This document shows, piece by piece, positions 63,592 to 64,000 of a stretch of DNA of 64,000 nt. A model generated the notes under the pieces. That model had not been told where the DNA came from, made no database searches, and saw only the letters and a program-made list of their open reading frames with translations. Made by a program: the position numbers and the translations under genes. Origin of the DNA: Clostridia bacterium (GTDB taxonomy: Bacteria > Bacillota > Clostridia > Christensenellales > DTU072); assembly GCA_017504305.1 (NCBI GenBank), contig JAFVRJ010000010.1:1-64000 (forward strand), read 5' to 3'. Every line of letters starts with the position of its first letter. The stretch's first letter is position 1.

Positions 63592-63933
63592 TGCGTGGAA
63601 TATAGACTGCGGATAAGCGAGCAGAACGCGAAATCCAAAGTTATTAACCGCATAGTTTAGATGCAAGACAAATAAACACAAAGCCCAACGACAGGAGTGT
63701 AATTGAACGTACATGACTGAGTTGGGCTTTGATCGTTTATGAAGTATGGCGCTAAAATATTCGGAATTAGACTGAAGCGAAGCTATCAAAATAAAGCGCT
63801 TGAACTTAATAAACCGCATAGTTTAGATGCAAGACAAATAAACACAAAACCCAACGACAGGAGTGTACTTGAACGTACATGACTGAGTTGGGCTTTGATC
63901 GTTTATGAAGTATGGCGCTAAAATATGCGGTTT
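63592..63933 (+). repeat. Structured hairpin element, two tandem copies B1 and B2
   Basis: Tandem copies with a 166-base period. Each has a left part resembling copy A (TAGACTG near 63603 and 63769), the outer arm CCGCATAGTTTAGATGCAAG, a closing stem AAAGCCCAAC/GTTGGGCTTT (63680-63689 with 63721-63730; B2 63846-63855 with 63887-63896, one mismatch) and an apical GTGTAC-N6-GTACAT. B2 is bounded by a perfect AAACCGCATA (63811-63820) / TATGCGGTTT (63924-63933). The right end overlaps the dtd stop codon. No protein is supported in 63573-63931. Confidence 0.82.
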
Positions 63934-64000
63934 AAATAATGATGGTGACGGGACCGGAATTAAGTTGTTCAATAAGCATATCTGCGCCAAAAACGCCGTA
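63932..64000 (-). CDS. dtd: D-aminoacyl-tRNA deacylase, 3' end only
   Basis: The last 22 residues plus stop, running off the right edge. YGVFGADMLIEQLNSGPVTI carries the Dtd C-terminal signature FGA.M......GPVT, whose GP motif forms part of the chirality-checking active site. The protein removes D-amino acids from tRNA. The rest lies beyond base 64000. Confidence 0.88.
   Translation of the reverse strand, partial: YGVFGADMLIEQLNSGPVTIII

Noticed and set aside
56368..63933. Structured elements as integron attC sites
   Set aside because: They have outer inverted repeats, but the required GTTRRRY/RYYYAAC ends are absent, no cassette genes lie between them and no integron integrase is present.

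Overview
This window reads as chromosome of an uncultured, low-to-moderate GC Firmicute, most likely a gut Clostridia or Christensenellales-type lineage. The reasons are sigma-A promoters with Shine-Dalgarno starts, a CIRCE-controlled groESL, a GTP-type PEP carboxykinase, lipoprotein signals, YitT and VanZ proteins, and many very large MBG/InlB/BspA-like surface proteins. The lineage call is inference; there is no rRNA or phylogenetic marker tree here.

Layout. 1-875: a promoter for a leftward gene beyond the edge, tRNA-Leu(UAA), and a 212-bp tandem hairpin repeat grown from the tRNA 3' end and its terminator. 876-4055: a rightward operon of a GPH-type sugar symporter, a RibD-C reductase and a DUF4434 TIM-barrel protein. 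4079-4582: a VanZ-like gene. 4734-15327: a leftward, incomplete podovirus-like prophage with packaging, portal, scaffold, capsid, head-tail and holin-like genes but no integrase, repressor, replication gene or endolysin. Its operon starts at a consensus promoter followed by a LexA-like box. One host-like secreted-protein gene lies inside it on the opposite strand with a leaderless start. 15562-29918: a four-gene surface operon led by a ~3,590-residue MBG-repeat protein. 30083-34843: a SPOR-like membrane protein, dCMP deaminase, groES-groEL and a ferritin-like protein. 34972-46278: a second surface operon (YbhN-like membrane protein, 2,359-residue beta-helix/MBG protein, BspA-like lipoprotein). 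46517-50649: SDR, DAP-decarboxylase-like protein and pckG, then an array of mini-hairpins. 50960-56237: a Cys-rich lipoprotein with a thioredoxin-like end, a nucleotidyltransferase, a MaoC hydratase and an AT-rich lipoprotein. 56498-60067: uraA-upp-yitT-secB-like operon. 60126-63257: a 1,043-residue BspA/InlB lipoprotein. 63423-64000: a small zinc ribbon, two tandem structured repeats and the 3' end of dtd.

The most interesting signals are not genes. First, five promoters of surface or membrane protein genes (near 13.83, 30.0, 46.33, 60.11 and 63.29 kb) carry the same palindrome, TAACGCG-N2-CGCGTTA or a variant, in or beside the -35/-10 spacer, which suggests an undescribed regulon or a supercoiling-sensitive spacer. 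Second, three copies of a hairpin element (56.4, 63.7 and 63.85 kb) keep a tandem G-A internal pair and a GYGTAC/GTACRT apical stem while the closing stem changes with compensating bases, as a structured RNA would. Third, two terminators have had their 3' halves duplicated around arrays of small hairpins.
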